A stretch of 64,000 nt of DNA from Asterias amurensis (GCF_032118995.1 NC_092651.1:8038785-8102784), one strand, 5' to 3'. Numbered from the stretch's first letter, positions 20,880-34,467 are shown. Translations and numbers: made by a program. The notes: a model not told the origin generated them from the sequence alone.

Positions 20880-21777
20880 AGTGTGTGGCAAAAAAAAACC
20901 TTCGATGACATCGAATCCAACAAAATATTATGTTTTGTATTTATTCGTAAATATTGATGTTCTTCAACTAAAATGGCAATAGATTTTGACCTTTTGACTA
21001 GCTCAAAACTTTCTCTTTGGAATGTGTGAAGACACCCATTTCTCCAGAAGACGATCAGAGCATGCTGATCGAACCGTCGGGTTTGAAAAAAACCCGGTTC
21101 TTTTCAGGACCACCCAACTCATGTTAGAGATTATCATTATGCCCTACATGATGTTACCGCAAATCTTACTATTTCTACATCCTTAATATTGGAACCATGC
21201 AAAGTTTCAAATCCTTCCAGTACCCATTCGTTCAAGGACGTTTTTTTTCTTCTTCAAATTTTGCTTGAAAATTGTATCAAGTAAACTACTTTTACAGCAT
21301 GTCAACGTGAGACTAGAAACCCTACTTTCAGAACTGTATTTATCATGCAGTTAGTTCATCATAAAAGTAAACTCAACATGGAAGACCCTTGCCTGGCTGC
21401 AGTAATCCACGGGTGACTTCCCAGATGAATTATGTCATGGATTTGAACACAGCGGGAGGCTGTTGAATGTGATGCATGGATCATGTCACTAAGGTCAGAA
21501 CTTAAACAACAACTACCAAGTGTACAAAACCATACGGCATATTACTGGGAAAGTCACCCATGGGCCATGGACCTCTGTTAGTAAGAACATATAATAAGAC
21601 CTAGAGGGCGCACTCGGCTGTATGCTGTGCCGACAAGGATGTCGCGTCGACATTTGGAAACCGGGCATAAAATTCAATCGCGTGTGTTTTGCCCGTATCT
21701 GTTGTGCATGTAAACCGTTGATTGAACGTAGGAAAGCCACTAATTTTTCCCGCACAGTCTAACAAATCGTTAGTAAA
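20880..21777. other. no gene seen between duplicon and THAP relic
   Basis: Short random frames only. The hairpin GTCGGGTTTGAAAAAAACCC is at about 21,077. The immediate upstream of the THAP ATG has no recognised promoter motif. Confidence 0.6.
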
Positions 21778-24039
21778 ATGCCTGAAAGTTGTGCAGCTTA
21801 TGACTGCACCAACCGTCGAGTCATGGGAGGTGTTCTCTCATTTAATAAGTGAGTATTTCAAGGTACTTTTCACACTAATTTATTTTAATAAGAATAAAAT
21901 ATGAACGTTTTTTTTCCCGTGTCCGAAAACTGGACAGAATTGCCGTAATGAAAATGTACTAGGCCTATCATGACTTTATGTAACTTTCTTGTTGAGAAAG
22001 TTCGCGGATGATGGGTCCTTCCTCCATGGTTAAACATGACATATTTTCACTAGAGTTATAAACTATGTGGTACATTCTTAACGTTTTGGGCTAAGTTTAA
22101 TTGTTGATGGCAAGCAGTGGCAAGTTCTATTCAAATCGATTCTGAAGTGCTGAACAATGTTGTAGGCTACAGAAACAGATAAACATGTACACTGTAGATC
22201 CTTCGCACGGAAATCATGGCCATGCATGCATATGGGGAGGACTAAAGACAAATTATGTTGACAAATCCTGCCTTGGTTGGTTGTTTTTATTTATCCGAGT
22301 TCATATACTCATCATACAAATAAAATAAAACAAGAAAGCTCTCCTGAGAGTACTGTTACTGTTGAAAAAGGATTTTGTCAAATTTAATTGAATAGCGTTT
22401 TCTAGACCAAAAACCTATCTGCAATCTCAGGATCTGACTGGGTGCTACTTTTCGTGAATGTTGTCTCCAACTTCCAAGTTAAGTAAAATTGGGTCTTGCC
22501 AGGTGGGTATACACGTGACGTCAACATTACATGTGACGTCAACAATGGGTAAAATTATTCCATTTCATCAATGACAACTAGTTTTTTAGCACAAAATTTG
22601 TATGTCCAATCACAAAAGGGGTTTATGGAATTCATGCCTGCAGTAAGATGCAATCTATCCCAGGATTATAAGTTGCCTTCATTAAAACATGGTTAATTTA
22701 TTATGGGATTTTCTTTTTAATTCAGATTTCCTCTTGGAAAGCAGGCTATACTCACTAAAGTGGGTGACGGCAATCAGGTTGTGCAGTGAGCACTTCAAGA
22801 AGGATGACTACATGAGAGGTTTGTATTTACTTGTACTTATTTAATTTACAGGGTCATTCCTTGTCAACTTAACATGCTTTGGAATCTGACTATCCCCAAA
22901 CTAAAATATTACAATGAAAAAGAACACATGTTACAATTGTGGTTTTGTTTTAACAAATGAAGGCTATTTCAAGAGCTTTAAAATTATGTTTAAAAGCAGT
23001 GTACACTATAGGTAATAGTACTCAAATTATATATTAGCATAAAACCTTTCTTGATTACGAGTAATGGGGAGAATTGATAGTATAAAACATTGTGAGAAAC
23101 AGCTCCCCCTAAAGTGACGTAGTTTTCGAGACAGAAGTAATTTTCCACCAATTCCACGAATTTGATTTTGAGACCTCAGACTTTGAATTTGAGGTCTAGA
23201 AATCAAGCATATGAAAGCACACAACTTCGTGTGACCAGGGTGCTACAAGAGTGTTTTTTTCTTTTCATTAATATCTCGCAACTTTGCGACCGATTGAGCT
23301 CAAATTTTCACAGGTTGCTGATTTATGCATACGTTGAGATACACCAAGTGTGAAGACTAGTCTTTATAGTGTCCAGTGTCTTTAAGTGTATATCTGATTT
23401 GCTTTCGGAGATATGGACGTTCGAATGCGGCAGGTCATGCTGGTTAGTCAAAAGTTCTTGGAGTTTCTTTAGGGAGTCCAAGATCCACATCAGAATGTTG
23501 ATCAGGTTACAAAGCGTGATTTGACGGTCATGTTACAAAGGTTGAATTGACTCGGAATGACCCTACAGAAGTGTTGTTGGCCATTCCTACTGTGATTTAC
23601 AAAAATAAATCAATTGAAAGCAAGAATTTGCTATATTTTTTCAAAACCTATAAAATATGTTATAAACAACCAAGTTTACATTTACAGGTAATCATCCCAG
23701 AGATGACCAAGAAAATATTCAACATGGAATCAGGAGTCTGCTGTACCCTCCATCTTTCCAGCTTACCCACCACATAAACAACAGAAGCAAGCAAGTAAGA
23801 GGCCTCCACCTAAAAGAAAAATGATGACAGCGGATCCTGGTTCACAACCTCCTCCGTTAAAAACTGTTAATGTTGCAGAAGAGCACATGTATGCAAAGAT
23901 CAAAAAACAGGCATCGACCTCTACAGCGGCCACCAGCGGCCATTGCCGCGATGCCCCAGCGAATTGCCGTGAAGCCCTTTTAAAAATCACGTACCTTACG
24001 GCCACTTGGCCGTCGTGCCCTTTTCCATTGATTTCATAA
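21778..24039 (+). pseudogene. THAP zinc-finger gene relic (frameshifted)
   Basis: Exon 1 is 21778-21848: MPESCAAYDCTNRRVMGG then LSFNK, the canonical THAP start with the first Cys pair, donor GTGAGT. Exon 2 is 22726-22818 after TTAATTCAG. It opens in frame as FPLGKQ, but the conserved KWVTAIRLCSEHFKKDDY block, with the second half of the C2CH zinc site, is one base out of register; the shift lies near 22,750. Exon 3 starts at 23688. It continues that second frame (RGNHPRDDQENIQHG) and then needs another shift near 23,750 to reach IFPAYPPHKQQKQ and a Lys/Pro-rich tail. THAP domains bind DNA and occur in transcription factors and in P-element-like transposases. Two shifts in two exons argue for a decaying copy; assembly indels are the alternative. 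Confidence 0.6.
22990..23385 (+). mobile_element. family-1 TTAA MITE inside THAP relic intron
   Basis: TTAA flanks at 22,990 and 23,382. The left end is AAGCAGTGTACACTATAGG and the right end ATAGTGTCCAGTGTCT. Sits in the second intron of the THAP relic. Confidence 0.85.
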
Positions 24040-26885
24040 CATTATTTATTCGAAAATGTTATTTAGTGTTAACATTGTCACCCATTTAATTGATACGGAG
24101 GTAAAATTCGGAACGTACGATCCCGCACACTAGTTTTCACAATGCTGCTTCTGTGCAACAAAAAATGTGTCGAGAACGTGGCATGGTAACCATATCAAAC
24201 GTAGTTGAGCTGTTTACTACTAAAAACGCAGCACCAGACTACTCCAATGTATAAACTCGCTACAAGTCCCTACACTAATTACGCATTTTCGCACGGATTT
24301 TGTCTATTGAGATCTGTATTTGTAGCGGATGGGGCGGGGGACGCGCGCGGCTGGAGGCTGGATACAGTCTATGTTTTCCCCTGGCTATTTCGCTGGTGTC
24401 CAAGGCTTGTACTGGATTAATGTTTGTGACCCACCACTACCAGTGATCTGCCTGCCTTGCGACTTTGTTTTCATTGCTAAACACATGTGTTTGTGTACAC
24501 ACAACAAGCGTGGAATTGTAAAACGTCAATATCGGATTATATGGAGGTAACGGCAGAGCCCTAATTTTGGAAATCATCATACTCCATCAAGTTCATTATT
24601 GATGAATCAGCATGCCATCCCACAAAAGATGCAAAAATAAGCAGGAAGGCGAAACGGCTGGAGTGGCAGCAAAGTGCCAACTTTAGAAGCATTTTTTAAT
24701 TAGGTGCGTTTGTTTACTCTTTTATAGTATTTATTTAGCGCAGTCTAGCGTGGCATAAACGCCGGCATGCACAATACAACTTACAAGTTTAGTTAAATGC
24801 TTGCTAGGCCAATTATTTTGTGCTAAGGGGTTGGGGGTTCGTTTTTAATTCTCATTATCATTATAAATATAAAAAATAAGGAAAAAATATATATATATAT
24901 ATTTTTCCAAATCATCGGATTTAGCTGAGCCTCCGGGTTGTTGGCGCGGGGTGGGTGGGGCTCGTTTGTCTCGCAGAGTTGGGGTAGTGGTGAGCCAGGG
25001 ACTAAATGATCTTTTTTCTTTAGATTAGCACGCAGGGAATTTATTTTAATATTTTTTTCTGTATGATTTTTTCAAAAATTCTTTGTTCTGGAGCAATTAT
25101 TTGTTTTCAGATGAGCAGAAGGGAGTTTAATTAAGTCGATGAATAAGGGGAGGGGGTAAAATGGGGTAAGTTAATTACTGGGGTAATAGTTTGCAATTCG
25201 AGTGCTGCAAATAAATATGGTTTGGAAAGTTGACCACGATCTTGAAATCAGTGGAAAGTATATTAACATAATCATCAACAAATAAAGGTTTGAAAATGGC
25301 CTTGGGGCCCTTTCAGTTGGCCTTGGTGTCCCTTTCTTTTTTAGAGCTTTTGAGGCCAAGTGGCCTTGCCCCTCTGAAGCTAAAGGTTGAGGCCTGAAAA
25401 AAATGATAAACCAGGGACAGTTGAAGCTGTTGAAGCTGAACTTCGGACCGAATACTTTCACGCTGATTGAAAATGAGCTGAGGTCAATGGAGAAAGACAA
25501 ACATGGTCTCTGAGGAAATCAAGCAGTTCGCGTCACACTACATGTCTATAGTGCCCAGGGTATGATTTTGTTAGACAGTATTTACATCTCCCACAAGGAT
25601 GTCATTATGACATCATCACCTGTCCTGTGACATCATCTTAAAGGTGTTTTATTTTAAATATTTGAAAATCTGTAACAAATCAGCCACAAGAGACCGTAGA
25701 TTTTTGTTTGCAGGATTGGGTAGGGATAAATTAGGTCTTCATTTTATTTCGTGTGCGTGACCTCTCATCTAAAAATGGCAAAAGTTATGAAGTGACTTTC
25801 AACGATGTTAGTGCCTGGCAAGGGTGACGATTAAAAACAAATATCAATGACGTCACAAAGTGCAACTCTAGCGACAGGTTGAAAACTCAGTGGCGAAGTT
25901 TTGTGTAATCACCTCAAAATGTACACACGTTGATTGCTGGCAGTCATTATGTGTGAAGTTTCAGATCGATGACGTCACCAGAGGTCACGTGATGTCGTTA
26001 CCAGAGGTCACAAGACGTGGCATTAAAGGTGCATTTTTTGAAAACGTATATCTTCCGAAGAAATTATGCGATTAATTTGAAACTTGGTGGAATGTTAGAT
26101 ACATGGCAAGTTCTTGTAAATTCTCTATTTGTGCACAAATGACATTGTGTGTAGTTTGTCATTATTATCATAATTATTATTATTATTTTTTTTTTTGGGG
26201 GGGGGGGGCAGGAATACTCTTTTTTTTCTTTGGGTCAGGCTTTCAATGGTTGATGTAGATCTGTACAATATATTATCTGCAAACACATTGAATTATTTCA
26301 AATTTTTAGTTGAATGCAGGGACCAGTCTTCAGATTTGAAAAAGTGGAAAGTTTGTGTTGCATGTTGTTGATTTACATATAAGAACAGGTTTTTTTCTGT
26401 TGGATTTACCAAGTTTTATTTTAATTAACTTTCATATAACATTTTGTTTATGTTTGAACAAGGTTTTTTGTTTAACCTAATAAAATAATTGGAAATATAA
26501 ATTCCATAGCGTTTGTTGTGTTATGCTTTCGTTTTCTTGCAATATCAAGTCCCTTCAACGGAATGTCAGGGTGCTAATTGATAAGCCCAAAGGATGTACA
26601 TGTTTACCACCGGGTAGGTAAGATTGAAAGTCTCTTCAAGAAAGTTCACAAAATTTGACTTTTACATGTAGGCCTAAACAAAAAGTTATGGAGTTGTGGT
26701 TATCACATTCCCGTACATGTAGTTTTTTCTTCTAACCCTACAACCAAATTTTTCGTCGCCAAAGTTCATTTGGATTGTGGTAGAGCAAAATGTTATTGGA
26801 TGCATTCAGTCCTAGATTTCGTATCCTTAAGCCCTCTCTTGTGACCCTGTTGCCACACGTTTTCTGTTTGTAACTTTCAAGTTTG
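24040..26885. other. no secure gene; low-complexity patches
   Basis: An (AT)n run at 24,888-24,903 and T12/G12 homopolymers at 26,185-26,212. A short open stretch at 24,567-24,689 (SIKFIIDESACHPTKDAK) may be another THAP-relic scrap, but it cannot be tied in. Confidence 0.55.
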
Positions 26886-26888
26886 ATC

Positions 26889-27318
26889 CTAAAAATTCCA
26901 AAATGGGTACGACACTACAAAGGCTAAACGCCGAAACAATGTAGAAGAGCATTTCCAAGACCTGACAGAGGAAGACGATCACGGCACACAACTTGTCAAG
27001 AAAATCAGTGGCTTGCCGCTGTTCATAAGAACTGTCCTGCATCACCGTGACAATGGAATACTGTTTACCGAGCGGTTAGAGACATCGACTTACAAAAAAC
27101 ATCTTGTTTTTAGGCCAGTAACTGGACTTTCCCTGATCAACCTCTTCAATCTGTTCTGTGGATTATCTATTCCTCTTCACAAAGGTATTGTAAATATCCT
27201 TTCAGTAAAAGCCTGGTCAAAAACTATTAATTTTCCGTTCAGAATCAATCGCACAGATCGGGAACTTCGCCCGTCAATTTGTTTTGTTTACGTTTTGTGT
27301 ATACCTAGCGTTATATAA
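26889..27318 (+). other. unassigned open frame with donor-like site
   Basis: The frame opens after a TAA and reads NVEEHFQDLTEEDDHGTQLV, then ISGLPLFIRTVLHHRDNG and YKKHLVFRPVTGLSLIN. The composition looks protein-like. A donor-like AAAGGTATTG is at about 27,184. No good acceptor or start was found, and I recognise no family. It could be an exon or part of a dead transposase. Confidence 0.35.
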
Positions 27319-27521
27319 TCCGGGTACTTTCCGCACTGTTTGCCCGGTCTCACCATGCCCGACGGTACTCCGTGTGCGCGCAGCGGTAAAGCGTTGCTGC
27401 CAATGGCCAGTGCGCCCTCTAGTTCTTTTATATAGCTCTTATATAGCTCTATGGTAAGAACTACATCATCAATCAACTTGTGGGCGTACAATCATGTTTG
27501 TTAAACCACGGTATTAAACAG

Positions 27522-27761
27522 TGCCCAACTTCATAGAGCTGCTAAGCACAAATATTTGCTTAGTATGAAATGTTTGCCATGATAAAAACAGGATTACCAA
27601 CAAAATGTCCTCGTGATTTCAGGATAAGCAAACAACAGCTGAATACCAGTAACAATCAAAATGCAACAGATGGAAATTTGGTTGGTAATCATTTTTTTAT
27701 CAAGGAAGAAATTTCATACTGGCAAATTGTTGTGCTTAGCAGCTCTATGGAGTTGGGCCCA
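27522..27761. mobile_element. fold-back MITE, GGGCCC family
   Basis: Independent third copy: left end CCCAACTTCATAGAGCTGCT, right AGCTCTATGGAGTTGGGCCC, with the same GGATTACCAAC and GTTGGTAATC inner arms. A solo end lies at 57,400-57,418. Confidence 0.85.
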
Positions 27762-28169
27762 GGTTGTAACGTTGTTACCAATCACGTGATGTGATATAAA
27801 GCCGCTTGTTATGCCTTGGTACCAAATTGTGGAGTTTTATTGGTCGAGAACCAATCACATGGTACGATACAAAGACGCAAGTGACATGGCTAAGGATGCG
27901 CACTACGCTATGACGCATAGCGCAGAGGGTAACATGAGTTTTGTTTACCGGTATATCGTTCCCACCGCTCGGGTAGACTTCCAGAGCTTTACGCGATTAG
28001 AAACAGTCTGGGTTCTGAGAAGTGTTTTTAATGTGAACACCTGTTCCTCTGCTTTATAATAAATGTAGAAACAGTCTGGGAACATGTGAATAGTTTTTTT
28101 TTTTTTAATTCAACACCTGTTCTTACACTCAAAGAACATAATTTCATTTCATTGAAGTAAGCGTATCTG

Positions 28170-28605
28170 ATCGAAACAAACATACATACATACATACATA
28201 TAGGGCATTTGTATAGCGCCACTACGCCAAGAACGCAGCGCATTAGATAGGATACAGATAATGTTTGATACACTTCTTAAATAATCGAAGAGAGTCAGAT
28301 TTCCTGATTGAGGTGGTGAGTGTATATTCAAGGTGTGTGGAGCAAAATGAGAGAAAGTGCGACTTGAAGCCGACTTAAGAAGCTTGATTGAGTTAGGTTC
28401 CATGAGGCGAGTAGTGTCGGATGCTGAGCGTAGACTTGAGCGCCCAGGCCGATGGAGAGACAGGCAAGAGGTTAACTAGCCAGGTGCTGTGTTATTAAGG
28501 CATTTATACACATAAACCAAGATCTTGAAGGATATCCTCTCCCTATTCGGCAGCCAGTGAAACCACGAGTTGAAACCAACTGATCCAGAACCACCCCAAC
28601 TCATT
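28170..28605 (-). mobile_element. LINE ORF2 C-terminal remnant
   Basis: On the minus strand FHWLPNRERISFKILVYVYK, then TTRLMEPNSIKLLKSASSR and FSHFAPHT, are recognisable. The 3' end carries a (CATA)n run near 28,180-28,200. Confidence 0.7.
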
Positions 28606-29106
28606 AATACAGAAAACATACATGTGGCACATATGAAAGAGACAAAAAGTAGCACCCTGATGGATTTTTAAAAGGCAAACTAAATTACTACCGAGTTAAT
28701 CTCCTGATGCATCAATTTAAGAAACAAACCATATAAAATAATGTTGCGCTGGGACTAAGGAGAGGAGAGAAAGTTGGTGTTTATTTCCCCACCATTCACT
28801 AAAGAGCAGAGTCAGCAAAACTCTCAAAAGGTTTACTCAATTAAAGAGGGCGCTATCACACCAATTTTATTGATCTCTTCGCTCGTCCCCAGCGCCTTGC
28901 TTTAACCAAAGGCGCTGGGATGGGCAAACGTATCATGCACTGTCATTGATTTAATAATGCGCAGTCCCATCATGCATCACACTCACACTGCGCCATATTT
29001 CTATGCACTGTACGCATGACGTACTTCCTGAACAAGAATCTGTGCGAGCGATTAGCCCATCCCAGCGGGCCTGGATAGACTGGCCGCTGGGGCCGAGCGA
29101 AAATGA

Positions 29107-29530
29107 TCTCTAGCTTGAACATCTGACGTCACACTTCAAGGCACGTGAATGGCGACAGAGACTGGCCTCCTAGCCCATGTATCTTCACCTTCCACCTACA
29201 TTCATTTTCACATAGAGATACGCAGCCAAATTCTACACCAACTTTACATACAAGTACATCCATGCATGAAGTATGTATGCATATACACAATACACACGTG
29301 TGGAGCACACAGACGACTGCCATATCTGCGGTTTGATTGGTCCGAGCTTAGCTGCACAAACATAACCTCGGGCCAATCAAGACACAGATACGGAAGCTTT
29401 TAGTCACTGCATTAATCCAATGATATCGTTGTGTCCCATGGAATCTCTGGCCCTGAAGTAGGCCTACCTGTATAAAGACGGGGGCCCATTCTATTCTCAA
29501 CAGACCTTCGCAAATTCTCATTGCGAACGC
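29107..29530 (-). repeat. interspersed repeat E, copy 2 (inverted)
   Basis: ACATCTGACGTCACACTTCA at the left and AGTCACTGCATTAATCCAAT further right match copy 1 on the opposite strand. Confidence 0.65.
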
Positions 29531-29536
29531 ACCCTG

Positions 29537-29625
29537 TTGGTGCGTTCGATTAGCTTCCATGTGTCGACCTCGCGGTGCTCACTCGGGATCGAGCCCATGA
29601 CGAGCTAATCGAACGATCACTCACC
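29537..29625. repeat. hairpin element related to 8,501-8,651
   Basis: Arms GGTGCGTTCGATTAGCTTC and GAGCTAATCGAACGATCAC. Diverged in the loop. Confidence 0.7.
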
Positions 29626-29696
29626 TTCTCGTGGTGACGTCATGCACTTCGGCCCCTTGGGCCAGCCCCAAGTGACCCGTTCCACAAGCAAGGCAC

Positions 29697-30250
29697 CATA
29701 GACCGATCCAGGCGCGCAACGCAAATGCTGGGCGCCGCCATGCGCTGCGCGCCACTGCTGGGGTGTCTTTTCCTTTTCACTTTTTATGGGAATTGAATGT
29801 CTTCCTCGACAATCTTTGAAATTTCCTTGATGTGGCTGCTTGATATAACAACGTACTACATTCTTGATAAATTTTTAAAGTTAAGCAGAAAGTAAAATAC
29901 TGAAATTCTGACAAAATACCTTGCCGATGTAATGCATTTTTACCGACTATTATGCAGTTTCCGCGTCTTTGACCCCTAACTCGCCTAAGACAAGCACCTT
30001 TTTCAAGATGATCCGGCTTCTATTTTGTTGCAAATATTTGTGGTCAGTTATCTACATTGGTATATCATGATGTCCTGTTAAGGAAATTGTGTTATTCGTT
30101 GAGGAGAGCATTTTATTTCCATAAAGAGTGAAAAGGAACATGATTTCCTCATGTCTTTGTGCACAAAACTAGGCACATGTACACCTCAGCAATGGCGCGC
30201 GGTGCTTAACACTAACTTGTGCGCCCGGTGCGCGTCGGATCAGTCTTTAA
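29697..30250. repeat. fold-back element with ~150-bp diverged inverted arms
   Basis: The left arm GACCGATCCAGGCGCGCA, CGCGCCACTGCTGGGGTG, CCTTTTCACTTTTTATGG pairs with the complement of the right arm (GACTGATCC, CGCGCCATTGCTGAGGTG, CCTTTTCACTCTTTATGG). The centre of about 200 bp is AT-rich. Confidence 0.72.
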
Positions 30251-33200
30251 TACTCAAGACGTGATTTTTCTGCAAAATACAAATTGCCTTGCCCTCTCAA
30301 AGAGTAAATTGCTTGCCTTTTTATGATACATTGCACTATAAAGCTTCATGACAATTGAGCAGTGGAAGCTGTTTTACTTGCAACACCCTGTCTGATGTCC
30401 TGCACAGTTGTATTGCCACCATTCATTTATATTACATGTATAGCACTTTTTCCTTCAGACCCTTTTGTTAGCCTGGAGGCACTTGTATTCCTACTGCTTG
30501 AGCACCAATCAATCACCCTTAGCTTTACGTCAAAACTTGTGGATTCTGCTGAGTAAACCAACGTAAACGTAAACGTAAACGTAGCTGTAGCCGTAATCGT
30601 AGCCGCCAATTTGGATTCGGCCTAAGCTTGGAATGTCTAGTAACGTGGAGTACGCAAACGCAGAAGCCATTTTGCCACTAACATAATACGCTTGACTAAC
30701 ACGGAATTCCCTGCTTCCGTAAGCGCTGATTCTTTGCTTACGGTAAGCAGAACCATAAATTGGGCCCTGCTAGAGGCAGTTGTAGCGGAACAGACTCGGG
30801 GAGCTAGCGTTGGTCCATACTTACCGCCTTTTATAGGGTGCGCCAGATCAATAAACTGACATGCAGCTAAGGGTAACTGCTGAATATATTGAAAAATACT
30901 TAAAATAGGCCTACGTTTCAAAATTCTCATGCCTATTGAAATCTGATCAAACATTGTCTGACTACACCCTTCAGATTTCTTTTTATTTCTTGGCAGATCA
31001 GCCATTTTGGAATTTTGTCTAATTCTTATAAGTAAAATCACGCCCGAAATGTGTTTTTTTCCCCTCAGAATCGAATTGCAGGTTTCATGAATAAATGTTT
31101 CACTCCCTCAGCCAAATAGTAAGCCTTACTTCTTGTAGGCATTAAAACAAAAAAACAAGTCATCTGTGACTACAATGATCAATCTGCCGTAAAACCATGT
31201 AATGTGCATACACGCCATGCGTGGCTTGTAACATAGACTGGTCCCCTGACAACTGATACGTGATAACCCAACGCGCAACTCAAGGAACACTGCAGCGCCA
31301 TTTTTGTGTGCAGTTTTCAAGAAGGTCGCAAGGAACACGTGTGTCTGTGCTAAAGACTTCTCAAAATAAGGTACGTACTTCTTGTTTATAACTTATGGAC
31401 AGACTGGATCCTTATGCTGCGTCGTAGTAAAACGTTGCTATAAACAAAGCACCAGTCTACTTACAACATTGTGCGACAATGTCACGAAGATTTGACAGTT
31501 GCAACGGCTGAAAACACGTACACACTGGCCTTTTGCCGCTTTTGTGTTTTTTAATCATTTTTCGCTAACTACGTGACATTTTGATGATTTTATTTTACAG
31601 CAACCATCTATAAAAACATTATTGATGATTCTACAGCCCTAAATTGCGTAAACGGTGAACCGGTGTGTCCCTTTTAAGGTTTTCATTATGTTCTGTACTA
31701 TTTCCTCCCCGTCGCTTGCTAGCTAAAATTCACGGCAAATTCAGTGTTTTTAAGTTCTGTAGGGAAACATAAAAACGCGGGACAAAGTTGTTGTTGTAAG
31801 TAAGTAGCATAGCGTCCTCATGCGTTGTAAAAAGGCCAGTCTCGTGTATTGTCGTCTGCGGGCAAGTTTGTTGTTGTTGAGACACCACGATTTCGTCATT
31901 ATCAAAATGCAGAATATAATAGAAATACAGAATAGAATTACATGTTTTCCTTTTTCTCAATTAAAAATAGGCATGCCATCTCATGTGGTGAACTAACTTG
32001 TGCAATGATTTTCAAGTACAAAACCCATACAGTGTCAAAGTCTCCTACCTGTAGCTTACTTTGCTCCATGGAACAAGTGTCGAACTCAGTTGTATTCATA
32101 TGTGCCCCCCCCCCGCCCAAAAATATGAATGATTTTTGCAATGTAAAACAAAAACGACCGACGAAAAATAAGCAACACAGCTCATTTCTGCTGCGTGTGC
32201 GCCACCATTGTAAATAAATTCCCATAGTAACAAATGCTTAAATGTTAATTATTAAAAAGTACTAAAACAAATAATGTTATGTCTTTCAGTCTCTTGATAC
32301 CCATCAGAAATATTGTCAGACAACTTCACTTCAGATTTCTTTTCAATTTTTGGTAGGTCCTTATTTTTTTTTTTTGCTAATTACCCTAAAGAAAAAAACC
32401 CATACATCCTCTCCCCGGCTTTTGTTTCAAACCGACTCGCTGCCAGATTCTCTCATTCTTTTTCTTCTTTTTTTAAAAACGTATTTTTGGGGCTGTTCAG
32501 TTTTTAATTGCTAAGGTTCCCTGGTTTTGGGTTTTTTTTTGTAGGGGGTGGGGTGGGGCTGGTTTATTCCATAGCTGGGTTTCAATGTAAAAGATTGTTC
32601 CCACAACACCCCGTGCATTTTTTTAGTGTCTTTTAGTGGTTTTTCAAATCTTCTATTCTATTCATTGTCATTTTGTTTCAATGTACCTATGTGACCCGTA
32701 GTTGTGCAATTTTATGTCTTTTTTTTTCTGTGTAAATTTTTATCAACATTTTTACCCTGTAATATCACATTATTCAGCTTTGTGCTGCAAGTTATTTTTG
32801 TTTATTAAAACTTGCCTAAATTTATCAAATCTCCTCACAAGTTGAAGCACAGAGCCACAGGTTGATAAACTTTTGTAACTCCTCAATCTATGAAATGCAT
32901 GACCACAAAACGTTCTTATTCAAAATATTGTGAGGGCCTAACTGATGATAATCACCTTGGCGCATGACTGTTGACCTATAGCTAGGTAAACTAGGTAAAC
33001 ACGTATGGGGGGGGGGGCACGACACGAATTCTCCCGGGTGAGGGGGGGGGGGGGGGGGGGGCTCCTCACTCGTAATGTATAGCTCCCAGATGACATTATC
33101 TTAATAAGGTCTAACATTATTTTAGTCACACAAATAATAGACCAAAGACACAAAGGTTGTATGGTTTTTATAATATTTGTATTAAATGATTTATTTTCAC

Positions 33201-33555
33201 ATAAAACACGTGATAAGTTAGGCTTAATGTGTGGAAACATCCTTACAATATCAAAGCTTCGGACAACATGATGAGAGATACAAAAGAACATATTTGTGTA
33301 CATCGATACCAAAGGCTTACCGAGTACTTTTTATAAAATAAGTAGCCATGATTTATATAAAACGCTGGTATAAAAAACAATTTGTTTTGATTTGGAATTG
33401 TGATTTTGAACGTTGTCCGAATTTTGCAATCCTATTGTATGAACCTGCTGGACTCGATTTCACAAAATCTGAGATTCACCTGAAGACGAATTTGTAAATA
33501 ATTATTGCTGCATTTTGTCATTTTGAAGGCCTTATGTGACATCACACTGTGAACA
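30251..33555. other. no gene seen
   Basis: A CGTAAA hexamer run at 30,560-30,580 and long G runs at 33,007 and 33,043-33,061. Several medium open frames lack splice context or family resemblance. Confidence 0.5.
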
Positions 33556-33867
33556 AATAAAGGCACTGAACACTTTTTTTTAAAGACCAGTATTTTCACT
33601 TGGTGTATCTGAACATGCATAAAATTAAAAACCTGTGAAAATTTAGACTCAATTGGTCATTAGAGTTGCAAGAGAATGATGAAAGAAAAATTGTTTGCTG
33701 TGAGACGCCTAATAAAATACTTCAGGCCTGAAGTCTTTTATTGTTTTCGTGCGAAATTACCCTTTTCTCAAAAACTACTTCACTTTAGCGGGAGCTCTTT
33801 CTCACAATGTTTTTTACCCGTATAAGTATTTTTGAGTATAATTACCAATGGTGTCCTGCGCCTTTAA
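33556..33867 (-). mobile_element. TTAA MITE, family-1/2 intermediate
   Basis: The left end AAAGGCACTGAACACT is decayed and the right end CCAATGGTGTCCTGCGCCT abuts TTAA. The core has the CTGAAGTCTTTTATT motif typical of family 2 instead of the GAGACCTC hairpin. Confidence 0.8.
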
Positions 33868-33897
33868 TGCAGGTAATATTCATAGGCTGTTCAGATC

Positions 33898-34200
33898 AAT
33901 CTTAGCTCTCTTTCTGGAATCGAGCCTAGGGTTTGGACTTAGTGAGATTCATCATAAAATGAGTTGTTAATAAGCACACAGAGAGGTTTTTGTTGTGGCA
34001 CCACATTTAGCTGCGTAGCAGTTAAGATTGATGCACACTTTAAAATTAATAAACTTTCTCTTTGTGAAATCGAGCCATAGGGTTCAGACCTAGTGAGATT
34101 TATCCTAAGATGAGTTGTTAATTATGCCCTTAGAGAGATTTTTGTTGTGGCACCACACTTAGCTGCATAGCAGTTAAGGTTGATGCTCATTTTTAAATCA
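33898..34200 (+). repeat. tandem duplication, unit ~165 bp
   Basis: TCGAGCC with a GGGTT landmark, GAGATT, then TGTTGTGGCACCACA and GCAGTTAAG occur twice in order (33,920-34,030; 34,070-34,180). Confidence 0.8.
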
Positions 34201-34467
34201 ACTCCTTCTTGTTAATCCATTATAGATATGCCCCATCGGTTTCGTACAAAAGTAGTCAACCAACGAATCATTGATTGTACATGAATATATCAAAGACATT
34301 CTTCACATGAATTCCTATTGAAACTGCATAGTTGTAATGCCAAAACGCCAGTGACTGGTGAGTAATGACTCAGAGTGACGTCATGGTTGGTGAGCTCTCC
34401 GATTGGTTGATACAATGCGTCGAAAGTAGCTCAAGAGAAATAATTGTGATAACAAAAGATTTGTTCG

